A stretch of 13,319 nucleotides of DNA from contig CAJUQB010000120.1 of NCBI GenBank assembly GCA_910588285.1, positions 1 through 13,319 on the forward strand. Direction: 5' to 3'. Under the pieces are notes generated by a model, which worked only from the letters and a program-made list of their open reading frames with translations, searched no databases and was not told the DNA's origin. The DNA comes from an uncultured Lachnospiraceae bacterium (GTDB lineage Bacteria; Bacillota; Clostridia; Lachnospirales; Lachnospiraceae). Position numbers and translations under genes: made by a program. Positions 7,394 through 13,319 of this stretch are shown here, in pieces; position 1 is the first letter of the stretch, and each line of letters starts with the position of its first letter.

Positions 7394-8067
7394 TGCAGAG
7401 AGCTGTTTACGCCGGATGAGGTAAGGAAGCTGGACAATAAAAAATGCATCCTTTTTATCCGTGGCCTTGACCCGATCATCGACAATAAATATGTCCCCTT
7501 CGCCCACCCCATGTTCCATCAGACCGCAGATGGGGGCGGGAAGCTCTATGTGCATGTCCAAATGGCAGGGCGGGCCTTGTGGGGCCTCCCTTTGAATTCC
7601 TGTCCGGCAAGGCGGTGGGGTATTACGAAAGGATGAAGGAGAAAGGGGGGAATGTGTTTATCGACACGCTTTCCTATGAAGAGTTCATGATGCTTGGGGA
7701 GGCAGGGTTAAGCCGGCGGCTTGCCTAGATGGACGAAGCACAGCAGAAGGCCAGGGCCGACAGGGAGCAGGGCAATGAGCTGGAATACGCACAGGAGCTG
7801 GAATACGCACAGGAGCTGTCGGAAGCAGACAGCCAGGGCTATGATGGCGCTGGTGTTGATGTGGGGCCGGCAAAAAATAAGGTGCACCGGGAACCGGAAT
7901 GGGAGGACACCCTGGCGAACCGGATGATCCACTGGGCCTATACACCGGGGCAGAAAGAGGAAGTGAAGAAAGCTTTAACGGCAGGGGTGCCGAAACCGGA
8001 GATCCTGGCCTATTTTTACCCGGAGGTTACGGTGGAGCAGATGCAGGAGGTTTGGAGGGCAAAGTAA
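7394..8067 (+). pseudogene. 3' remnant of VirD4/TraG-type coupling protein gene
   Basis: This is the tail of the coupling ATPase that brings DNA to the conjugative channel; the ATPase core is absent. From about 7394 the frame reads RELFTPDEVRKLDNKKCILFIRG, a pattern seen near the C-terminus of Firmicute TraG proteins. Near 7558, GTCCAAATGG shifts frame. Restoring one C gives a continuous H-V-P-N-G-R-A-G-L-V-G-P-P-F-E-F reading, so a one-base loss is likely. An in-frame TAG at 7726-7728 then interrupts before ATG 7729, from which 112 codons stay open to 8067 and end WRAK. That last part could in principle be translated alone, but no ribosome site precedes ATG 7729. The left end abuts the AAA ATPase. 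The order tail of traG, pilin, VirB6 supports the assignment. Confidence 0.7.
7777..7818 (+). repeat. 18-bp tandem repeat, 2.3 copies
   Basis: GAGCTGGAATACGCACAG occurs at 7777-7794 and again at 7795-7812, followed by the first six bases of a third copy. It encodes ELEYAQ twice in the traG tail. The unit is a multiple of three, so the frame is kept. It looks like a slippage duplication. Confidence 0.9.
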
Positions 8068-8094
8068 GCTGTTAGATATCAGTGAAATAATAGG

Positions 8095-8122
8095 TTGAAT
8101 TTATCCTAAAAACGGTTATACT
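8095..8122 (+). promoter_or_regulatory. SigA-type promoter and possible operator of phd-doc
   Basis: TTGAAT (8095-8100) and TATACT (8117-8122) are separated by 16 bases and match the vegetative promoter consensus well. The antitoxin start lies 30 bases after the -10 box. An imperfect inverted repeat, TTTATCCTA (8100-8108) and TAGGTAAA (8124-8131), brackets the -10 box. It is a candidate site for autorepression by Phd or Phd-Doc, as known for this family; the operator part is inference. Confidence 0.7.
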
Positions 8123-8152
8123 ATAGGTAAAGACAGAACGGGAGGTGGTATC

Positions 8153-8395
8153 TTGTATATAGATACAAACGCAATGATTTCCATATCAGAGGCAAACCAG
8201 AATTTTTCAAAGGTTACCAGGCTGGTTGACGAATTAGGCAGCGCGGTGATTTTAAAGAACAATGCACCAAGATATCTGGTAATTGATTTCAGCAGGGCTG
8301 AGAAAGATATGGCTGCCTCGGATGAAGATGTGGCCAGCATTTCAAGACGCTTTTTGTCACAAAATAAGGAAGCGTATGAGGTGCTTGCCAAATGA
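8153..8395 (+). CDS. phd: Phd/YefM-type antitoxin
   Basis: An 80-residue protein in the position and with the pattern of Phd-family antitoxins. The N-terminal segment ISISEANQNFSKVTRLVDE and the following VILKNNAPRYLVID resemble the Phd/YefM DNA-binding domain. The C-terminal 30 residues are charged and would wrap the toxin. It starts at TTG 8153, preceded by GGAGGTGG at 8141-8148. The toxin start overlaps its stop (ATGA), which ensures translational coupling. It should neutralise the downstream Doc toxin and repress the shared promoter. The length is normal for the family and the gene appears intact. The symbol is by family, not by proven identity. Confidence 0.85.
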   Translation: MYIDTNAMISISEANQNFSKVTRLVDELGSAVILKNNAPRYLVIDFSRAEKDMAASDEDVASISRRFLSQNKEAYEVLAK

Positions 8396-8769
8396 TAAAG
8401 CTGACCAAGAAGCAGATCCTGATGCTCCACCGCCAGTTGATTGAAGAAACCGGAGGCAAAGATGGGATCCGCGATGAGAATCTTTTAGAGTCTGCCCTGG
8501 AAGCGCCTTTCCAGTCATTTGGCGGGGAAGAGCTGTTTCCGGGGACGCAGGCCAAAGCAGCCAGGCTGTGCTATGGCCTTGTCAAGAACCATGCAGTGGT
8601 GGATGGCAATAAAAGGATCGGCGCACATGCCATGCTTGTATTCCTTGCGCTAAATGGATATGAGCTTGCATATTCACAAAAAGAATTATCCGATATAATT
8701 TTGGATGTGGCTTCGGGGAAGACCGGCTGTGAGGAACTGCTGGACTGGATCATAAAACATCAAAAATAA
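8392..8769 (+). CDS. doc: Doc-type toxin (Fic fold)
   Basis: A 125-residue protein of the Fic/Doc family. The active-site motif reads HAVVDGNKRIG (67-77), with H67, D71, N73 and K74 corresponding to the HxFxDxNKR signature of Doc. The N-terminal region with IRDENLLESALEAP is also typical. P1 Doc inactivates elongation factor EF-Tu by phosphorylation and so stops translation, and the same reaction is expected here. Overlap with the antitoxin, the shared promoter and a terminator at 8784-8823 make a compact addiction cassette. It stands between the traG remnant and the pilin-like gene, so it may stabilise the element. It looks full-length and functional. Confidence 0.9.
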   Translation: MIKLTKKQILMLHRQLIEETGGKDGIRDENLLESALEAPFQSFGGEELFPGTQAKAARLCYGLVKNHAVVDGNKRIGAHAMLVFLALNGYELAYSQKELSDIILDVASGKTGCEELLDWIIKHQK

Positions 8770-8783
8770 ATACAGGTAAGGAG

Positions 8784-8823
8784 ACGGACATTGAGCCAAA
8801 AAGTGCTTGGTGTCCGTTTTTTT
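8784..8823 (+). terminator. Intrinsic terminator after doc
   Basis: ACGGACA (8784-8790) pairs with TGTCCGT (8811-8817), with an additional inner CCAA/TTGG pairing. Seven T residues follow (8817-8823). It begins 15 bases after the doc stop and closes the toxin-antitoxin transcription unit, so the secretion genes need their own promoter or read-through. Confidence 0.85.
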
Positions 8824-8884
8824 ATTCATGACAATAGAAGCTTTTGGAGCATAGGCGCTATTGCCGGAAAGGAGACAAAAACGT

Positions 8885-9262
8885 ATGGAAAAAGGACGGA
8901 CCACAAAAGGAACCAGAAACAAAGCATTTATGGAGGGGCGGGGAATGGAGAGAAAAAAGAGCCGTTTAAAAAAGAGGCTTGTCCCGGCAGTATTCGGGGT
9001 GTTGATGGGGGCCATGCTCATGGGAATGATCTGTTTTGCGTCGGGTGCATCCGCCATTACACAGCCCCTTGAGAGCTTAAAGACACTGATCATTGCGGTC
9101 ATTGGCGCGGTGGGCGTAATCATCCTGGCAAAGAATGTCATGGAGTTTGCCCAGGCCTACCAGCAGCAGGATTCCTCCACCATGAATTCTGCATTAAAAG
9201 GGATTGTGGCGGGGATCATGATGGCTGGTATCTCCACGGTCCTGACATTTTTGGGATTTTAA
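8885..9262 (+). CDS. Maff2/VirB2-like small membrane protein (putative conjugative pilin subunit)
   Basis: A small two-helix membrane protein, 125 residues from ATG 8885. A basic region with RKKSRLKKR leads into a hydrophobic segment (VFGVLMGAMLMGMICFASGASA) resembling a signal peptide with cleavage after ASA. Then follow a helix in LKTLIIAVIGAVGVIILAKNV, a polar loop YQQQDSSTMNSA and a second helix GIVAGIMMAGISTVL. This is the pattern of Maff2/TrbC/VirB2-like proteins preceding virB6 in Clostridia elements. AAAGGAG lies at 8868-8874, ten bases before ATG 8885. ATG 8945, with GGAGGGG just before it and a cleaner signal-peptide n-region, is an equally good start. Membrane location is firm; the pilin role rests on synteny. 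Confidence 0.75.
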   Translation: MEKGRTTKGTRNKAFMEGRGMERKKSRLKKRLVPAVFGVLMGAMLMGMICFASGASAITQPLESLKTLIIAVIGAVGVIILAKNVMEFAQAYQQQDSSTMNSALKGIVAGIMMAGISTVLTFLGF

Positions 9263-9267
9263 GGGCG

Positions 9268-9292
9268 TGGGCCAGCATGGAATGCAGGCCTA
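9268..9292 (+). other. Hairpin between the pilin-like gene and virB6
   Basis: GGCC-A-GCAT (9270-9278) pairs with ATGC-A-GGCC (9282-9290) around the loop GGA with one A-A mismatch, and T9268-A9292 extends the stem. No T-run follows, so it is not a classical terminator. It sits directly before the virB6 ribosome site and could be an mRNA-stability or processing element allowing more pilin than VirB6 to be made. That role is inferred. Confidence 0.35.
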
Positions 9293-9314
9293 AGAAAGGA
9301 GGTGGGCAATAACG

Positions 9315-10157
9315 ATGGATATTTTTAAGCTTGGCGAGAAAATCCTTGCGCTGCTGGAAGCGGTATTCGGGTTCTGGAACAGCCAGATGTCCCTGGTGTA
9401 TGGGATGCTCGGGCAGTCGCCAGCCAGCTTTAAGGGAGGGGGCCCCTGGGCAGTGGTCGAGGGCATTGAGCCAGCCTTTGTGGCGGCTGGCTCTTCCCTT
9501 GTAGTGCTGTTTTTTGTGATCGGGTTTTGCTCGGACAGCATTGACGTGAAGGACGAGATGCGGTTTGAGTCCATTTTACGCATGCTGATCCGGCTGGGGC
9601 TGGCGGAATGGTTTGTGGCAAATAACATATCTATTATGAAGGCGCTCTTTACAGTGGCCGGGAACCTGGTATCCATGATCCCTGCAAGTACAATGGCAGC
9701 GCTTTCCATTGACAGCACACAGGCGGATATCATAAAGGGCCTCGGGTTTGGCGAAAGCCTTGTGATGATGATCCTGACAGCGCTTCTTGCCATCATTATT
9801 ATCATCTGCGGGTTTTTCATTATTTACACGGTATATTTCAGGTTCCTAAAGCTCCTGGTCCTTGTGCCCTTTGGCGCGGTTGCCTGTTCCACCATGGCAG
9901 GGAACCGGATGGTGGGCCATACCATGGCAGCTTATTGGAAGCATTTCCTGTCCTGTGTACTGGAGGCAGCGGCAATGGCGCTTGCCATTGTGGTATGCAA
10001 TGCATTTATCAATGCAGGGCTCCCGGCCTTTACCGGAAGCTATGCGGACTGGGCCCAGACCCTGATTTACCTGTGTGAGATGACCTTTACCATTGCAATG
10101 ACTGTGGGGAGCGTAAAGGGGGCACAGGTATTGGTTGGCAAGGCATTTGGCCTTTAG
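9315..10157 (+). CDS. VirB6/TrbL-like conjugal transfer membrane protein
   Basis: A 280-residue polytopic membrane protein, the likely inner-membrane channel subunit of the type IV secretion system. Hydrophobic segments are seen at about 53-72, 147-175, 178-193, 212-233 and 247-268, with an amphipathic N-terminus. Features shared with Clostridia VirB6-like proteins are VLFFVIGFCSDSID, the RLGLAEWFV segment and the LKLLVLVPFGAVACSTMAG motif. The strong site AAAGGAGGT (9295-9303) precedes ATG 9315. Position after the pilin-like gene and before the DUF4313 protein, PrgI and VirB4 is the expected order. Length is normal and the gene appears intact. Confidence 0.85.
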   Translation: MDIFKLGEKILALLEAVFGFWNSQMSLVYGMLGQSPASFKGGGPWAVVEGIEPAFVAAGSSLVVLFFVIGFCSDSIDVKDEMRFESILRMLIRLGLAEWFVANNISIMKALFTVAGNLVSMIPASTMAALSIDSTQADIIKGLGFGESLVMMILTALLAIIIIICGFFIIYTVYFRFLKLLVLVPFGAVACSTMAGNRMVGHTMAAYWKHFLSCVLEAAAMALAIVVCNAFINAGLPAFTGSYADWAQTLIYLCEMTFTIAMTVGSVKGAQVLVGKAFGL

Positions 10158-10177
10158 CCGGCAGGAAGGAGGAACGG

Positions 10178-10510
10178 ATGGAACGAAGAAAGACAGAAGG
10201 GGAAGGGATGCTGGCATACAGATCCAGGGTGTTTGGGGAAGTACCGGTACGGCTTAAGGTACAGCAGTACCAGGACAACGGATGCCTCTATGTAGGGCTG
10301 GACTGTATGGAAGATGGCTGCCTGGAGCCCTTTGGGAATGTGACTGTCAATTTACCGGATAAGGCTCCGGATTATTGCGGGTACTGCACCTACCCGCTGT
10401 ACCTGTTTCACGCAGACAGGCTCCGGGAGCTGTGCCCGGAGGGCATGGCGGCCTATGAGGCAAAAATTAGGACGGCAAAGAAGCCGGAAACAAAGGAACA
10501 CAGCAGATAG
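10178..10510 (+). CDS. DUF4313-like conjugative-element protein, probably internally deleted
   Basis: A 110-residue soluble protein of unknown function commonly found between virB6 and prgI. Recognisable parts are VFGEVPVRLKVQQYQDNG (18-35), PFGNVTVNLPDKAPDYCGY (51-69) and CTYPLYLFHADRLRELCP (70-87). As I recall the family, about 30 residues lie between the last two blocks, starting LDTNNMPELEKFI after the Gly-Tyr and ending in a second Ser-Gly-Tyr. Here the blocks are joined directly at TGCGGGTACTGC (10376-10387). Recombination between two GCGGGTAC copies would give exactly this in-frame loss. ATG 10178 has AAGGAGG about seven bases upstream; a later ATG at 10208 is less well placed. It is cotranscribed with its neighbours. 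Confidence 0.65.
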   Translation: MERRKTEGEGMLAYRSRVFGEVPVRLKVQQYQDNGCLYVGLDCMEDGCLEPFGNVTVNLPDKAPDYCGYCTYPLYLFHADRLRELCPEGMAAYEAKIRTAKKPETKEHSR

Positions 10511-10521
10511 GAGGGCAGAAA

Positions 10522-10917
10522 ATGATAATTGAGATCAACCAGGATATTGACCGTTATCAGGAGACAGTTGCCCTGGGGCTTACCGCGCGGCAGCTGGTTT
10601 TCTCCATTGCAAGCGTTGTAGTGGGCGGGGGAGTAGTGCTCCTTTTATATCCCCATATCGGGCTTACGGGTTCCGCATATGTGGCAATCCCATGTGTGGC
10701 CCCCATTGCCCTGAGAGGGTTTTATTCCTTCAACGGGATGAATTTTTATGAAACTATGGGCCGGAAGCTCCATTTCCTGTTCCAAAACAAGACGCTTACC
10801 TATCTCTCAACCGAGGGGGAGCCTGCCATCAAGGCAGTGGAGACAGGGCGGGATGGGCCAAAAAGGAAACGGGGAAAGGGCCGGAGGGCAAAGATCAAGG
10901 AAAGCGGGGGAAAATGA
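10522..10917 (+). CDS. PrgI-family conjugation protein
   Basis: A 131-residue membrane protein of the PrgI family, a small VirB3-like partner of the VirB4 ATPase in Gram-positive type IV secretion. The N-terminal MIIEINQDIDRYQETVALGLTARQL motif, in shortened form EINQDIDRYQE (4-14), is diagnostic. Two hydrophobic segments lie at about 27-43 and 48-63. The C-terminal tail is highly basic (KRKRGKGRRAK). AGGAGGG (about 10510-10516) precedes ATG 10522. Its stop is one base before the virB4 start, showing tight coupling. Intact. Confidence 0.85.
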   Translation: MIIEINQDIDRYQETVALGLTARQLVFSIASVVVGGGVVLLLYPHIGLTGSAYVAIPCVAPIALRGFYSFNGMNFYETMGRKLHFLFQNKTLTYLSTEGEPAIKAVETGRDGPKRKRGKGRRAKIKESGGK

Positions 10918-10918
10918 A

Positions 10919-12481
10919 ATGGGGTTATTTACAGACGGGTTTAAGCAGCTGAAAAAGGCCAGTGAGCCTTTGTACCGGTCACCGAAATCCATCCAGGAGA
11001 CCATAGAAATCATGGCGGTAGCTGAAAACGGCATTTTTGAGGTAAGCCGGAATAAGTATTCCAAGTGCTACCGTTTCTGCGACATCAACTACACCACAGC
11101 CACGGAGGAGGAGCAGGTCAGCATTTTTGAGCGGTACTGCAGGTTCTTAAATTCGCTGGACTGTAATTATAAGATTACGGTCAACAATAAGAATAAGGAC
11201 ATGGAGGAGCTCCGGGACAAGGTGCTGATCGCAGGGCGGGGGGACGGCTTCAACCATTACCGCAGGATCTATAACGGGATCATTGAGGAGAAGATCCTGG
11301 AGGGGAGGCAGGGGATCCAGCAGGAGAGGTACCTGACCGTCACCATTGAACGCAGGAACTTTGAGGAGGCAAAGGCACAGTTTGCCACGCTGGAGGCGGC
11401 GATCCATAAAGCATTTATTGAGCTTGGGGCAGAGATCGTGCCGCTTTGCGGCAATGAAAGGCTGAAGGTGCTCTACGATTATTACCACCTTGGGAAGGAA
11501 GGGGGCTTTGACTTTGACATCCGGCAGGCAAGGAAAGTGGGTGCGGATTTTCGGAACGACCTCTGTAATGGGATGGTAAAATATTTCCCGGATCACTTTG
11601 AGGACGAGGGGAAGTACTGCAGGGCGCTTTTCATTAAAAAGTACCCAAGCAGCCTTTCGGACCGGTTCCTCAACGAGATTACGTCGCTGCCAGTGCATTC
11701 CATGGCCAGCATTGATGTGGTGCCGGTCCCCAAGGGCCTGACCACCAAGGTACTCCAGAAGAAATACCTTGGCATTGAATCGGATATCATCCGGCAGCAG
11801 AGGGTCCGGAATAAGAACAATGATTTCTCCACAGAGATATCCTATGCCAAGAGGACGGAGAAGAAGGAGATCGAGGCCATCATGGATGACGTCCGGGAGA
11901 ATGACCAGTGCCTGTTCTTTGTGGGGATGACCATCATCCTCATGGCAGGGAGCAGGGAGGAGCTGGAGAGTGCCTGCGAGACGGTGGAGACGATCGGGAA
12001 ACGCAACAACTGTGTAATTGATACCCACTACCTGAAGCAGAGGGAAGCCCTCAACACAGCGCTGCCTATCGGCGTGAGTCAGGTGGAGACCATGCGGACG
12101 CTGCTGACCCAATCCCTGGCGGTGCTGATGCCCTTTAACGTGCAGGAATTGAATGACAGCAGCGGCAATTACTACGGCATCAACCAGATTTCCAAGAACG
12201 TGAACATCGGGGACAGGAAGAAGCTCATTAACGGCAACGGGTTTGTTTTTGGGGTACCGGGGAGCGGGAAAAGCTTCTTCTGCAAGATGGAGATGGGGAG
12301 CGTATTCCTGTCGGGGGATGACGAGATCATCGTGATCGACCCCATGCATGAGTATTTTGATATCGTAGGAACCTATGGCGGGACGGTGGTGAATATGTCC
12401 ACCTACACGGACCACTATGTCAACCCGCTGGAAATGGATGTATGGGGCCTTGACCTGAATGATTCCAAGGGGATGGATTGA
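10919..12481 (+). CDS. VirB4-like conjugation ATPase, N-terminal fragment of a broken gene
   Basis: The first 520 residues of the VirB4/TrbE energising ATPase of the transfer channel. The start is ATG 10919, one base after the prgI stop, with GGGGGAAAA upstream. The N-terminal domain (about 1-430) is complete, followed by Walker A GVPGSGKS (445-452) and the strand IIVIDP (470-475). The frame then stops abruptly after DLNDSKGMD at TGA 12479-12481. The remaining ATPase half resumes in another frame at 12477. Walker B and downstream catalytic parts are therefore missing from this product, so it should not hydrolyse ATP. The break looks like a deletion within the stretch after DSKGM, not a single-base error, because the recalled family segment between the two halves is absent. 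Confidence 0.85.
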   Translation: MGLFTDGFKQLKKASEPLYRSPKSIQETIEIMAVAENGIFEVSRNKYSKCYRFCDINYTTATEEEQVSIFERYCRFLNSLDCNYKITVNNKNKDMEELRDKVLIAGRGDGFNHYRRIYNGIIEEKILEGRQGIQQERYLTVTIERRNFEEAKAQFATLEAAIHKAFIELGAEIVPLCGNERLKVLYDYYHLGKEGGFDFDIRQARKVGADFRNDLCNGMVKYFPDHFEDEGKYCRALFIKKYPSSLSDRFLNEITSLPVHSMASIDVVPVPKGLTTKVLQKKYLGIESDIIRQQRVRNKNNDFSTEISYAKRTEKKEIEAIMDDVRENDQCLFFVGMTIILMAGSREELESACETVETIGKRNNCVIDTHYLKQREALNTALPIGVSQVETMRTLLTQSLAVLMPFNVQELNDSSGNYYGINQISKNVNIGDRKKLINGNGFVFGVPGSGKSFFCKMEMGSVFLSGDDEIIVIDPMHEYFDIVGTYGGTVVNMSTYTDHYVNPLEMDVWGLDLNDSKGMD

Positions 12482-13217
12482 CCGGTGCGTCAGGAGGCTG
12501 TACCTTGACATTGCAAAAAGCAGGGAGAAGTATGTCCCGGTGATGGGGGATTTCTATGAAATCCTGATGGAACAACCTGAGGAGGAGGCAAAGGATATCG
12601 CCCTGTCGCTGGAACTGTTCGTCAACGGCTCCTTAAATATCTTCAACCATCAGACCAACGTGGATATGGATAACCGGTTCACCGTGTATGGGATCCGGGA
12701 TCTTGGCACGGAGCTCAGCCCCATCACCATGCTTGTAATGATGGAGGCGATCCAGGGCAGGATTATGGAGAACGGGCAGAAGGGGAAGGCAACCTGGCTT
12801 TATGTCGATGAATTCCATGTGCTGTTAAATTCAGAGTATTCGGCGAAGTATTTACAGCAGCTGTGGAAAAAGGTACGGAAGCAGGGAGGGCTGTGTACTG
12901 GGATTACCCAGAATGTGGTTGACCTTCTGCAGAACTATACGGCTACCACTATGCTGGCCAATTCAGAGTTTGTGGCGCTCTTAAAGCAGGCGAATACGGA
13001 CAGCGCCAGGATGGCGGAGGTGATTGGGGTATCGGAGGCGCAGCTAAAGTTTGTGACCAACACGGCGGCCGGCATGGGGTTATTGAAGTGTGGGCCGGTG
13101 GTGGTGCCCTTTGACAACCAGATCAGTAAGGATACGGATTTATATAGGCTGTATAATACTAATATCCATGAGAAGATTGAGGAGAGCAGGAAGCGGGAGA
13201 ACGAAGGGAGCAATTAG
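12459..13217 (+). pseudogene. VirB4-like conjugation ATPase, C-terminal fragment
   Basis: The second half of virB4 in a shifted frame. Native sequence starts at about 12477 with IDRCVRRLYLDIAKSREKY; the ATG at 12459 lies inside the first fragment and gives six foreign residues (M-I-P-R-G-W). It contains Walker B TWLYVDEFHVLL (D-E codons at 12807-12812), the ITQNV segment and the usual end. Separately it lacks Walker A and cannot be a working ATPase. No ribosome site suits ATG 12459. Together with 10919-12481 it forms one disrupted gene. Beyond the deletion both halves look well conserved, which suggests the damage is recent or technical. Confidence 0.8.
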
Positions 13218-13319
13218 CCTGAATTATTCATGCGGATTCACTAATTAAGGTATCAACCGCATATTTACTGCATTTTGAACTACTTTGCATTTTCACCTGG
13301 AAAGTGAAACATTTTTATA
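13218..13319. other. AT-rich non-coding tail after virB4
   Basis: No gene is seen. The composition becomes clearly AT-rich right after the virB4 stop. ATGCGG (13230-13235) and CCGCAT (13257-13262) form an inverted repeat. TGCATTTT is repeated at about 13269 and 13287. TTTCAC (13291-13296) and GTGAAA (13304-13309) form a weak stem before a short T-run (13312-13316), a possible terminator. Usual Clostridia elements continue with more transfer genes here, so this may be a junction. Confidence 0.4.

Noticed and set aside
8791..9072. 93-codon plus-strand frame starting at TTG 8791
   Set aside because: It starts inside the doc terminator stem and overlaps the well-supported pilin-like gene in another frame.
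11147..12511. Long 454-codon minus-strand open frame across virB4
   Set aside because: It is the mirror of a well-supported VirB4 gene in high-GC codons, is rich in His, Pro and Leu, has no recognisable domain and has no plausible start signal.
1..13319. CRISPR array, tRNA or rRNA genes, intact insertion sequence
   Set aside because: No regularly spaced repeats, no tRNA-like cloverleaf or rRNA stretch, and no transposase or integrase gene was seen.

Overview
The window looks like part of an integrative and conjugative element from a gut Firmicute, most likely Lachnospiraceae or another Clostridia. The reasons are strong AGGAGG-type ribosome sites, frequent GTG and TTG starts, and a transfer-gene order (coupling-protein tail, small pilin-like protein, VirB6, DUF4313, PrgI, VirB4) that I know from Clostridia conjugative transposons. 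No searches were run; all family names come from motifs and memory.

Left part (1-3112): a hairpin-bearing leader and a metallo-beta-lactamase-fold hydrolase (201-1079), a short non-coding or decayed stretch, then an overlapping LytTR response regulator and GHKL histidine kinase (1237-3044), closed by a clear intrinsic terminator. Middle (3206-6413): a DUF1624-type membrane acyltransferase, an ABC ATPase and an ABC permease lacking its beginning. The two-component pair beside a BceA-like ATPase suggests a peptide- or antibiotic-sensing and export module, but the permease appears deleted at its start and again inside.

At 6440-7350 the base composition drops sharply (two lines counted at 30-35% GC against 60% in virB4) over a stand-alone ClpA/B-like AAA ATPase. 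It abuts the 3' remnant of a VirD4/TraG coupling protein (7394-8067) that carries a one-base frameshift and a stop. The AAA gene therefore sits where the rest of traG should be.

The right part starts with a self-contained Phd-Doc toxin-antitoxin cassette with its own promoter and terminator (8095-8823), followed by the type IV secretion genes: pilin-like protein, VirB6, DUF4313 protein, PrgI and VirB4. VirB4 is split near 12477 by an out-of-frame deletion, and the DUF4313 gene also seems to have lost an internal segment. After virB4 the sequence becomes AT-rich and non-coding to the end.

Taken together, this is an element whose transfer machinery is damaged at several points while cargo and stability genes remain readable. 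Assembly or consensus error is a competing explanation for the repeated deletions.
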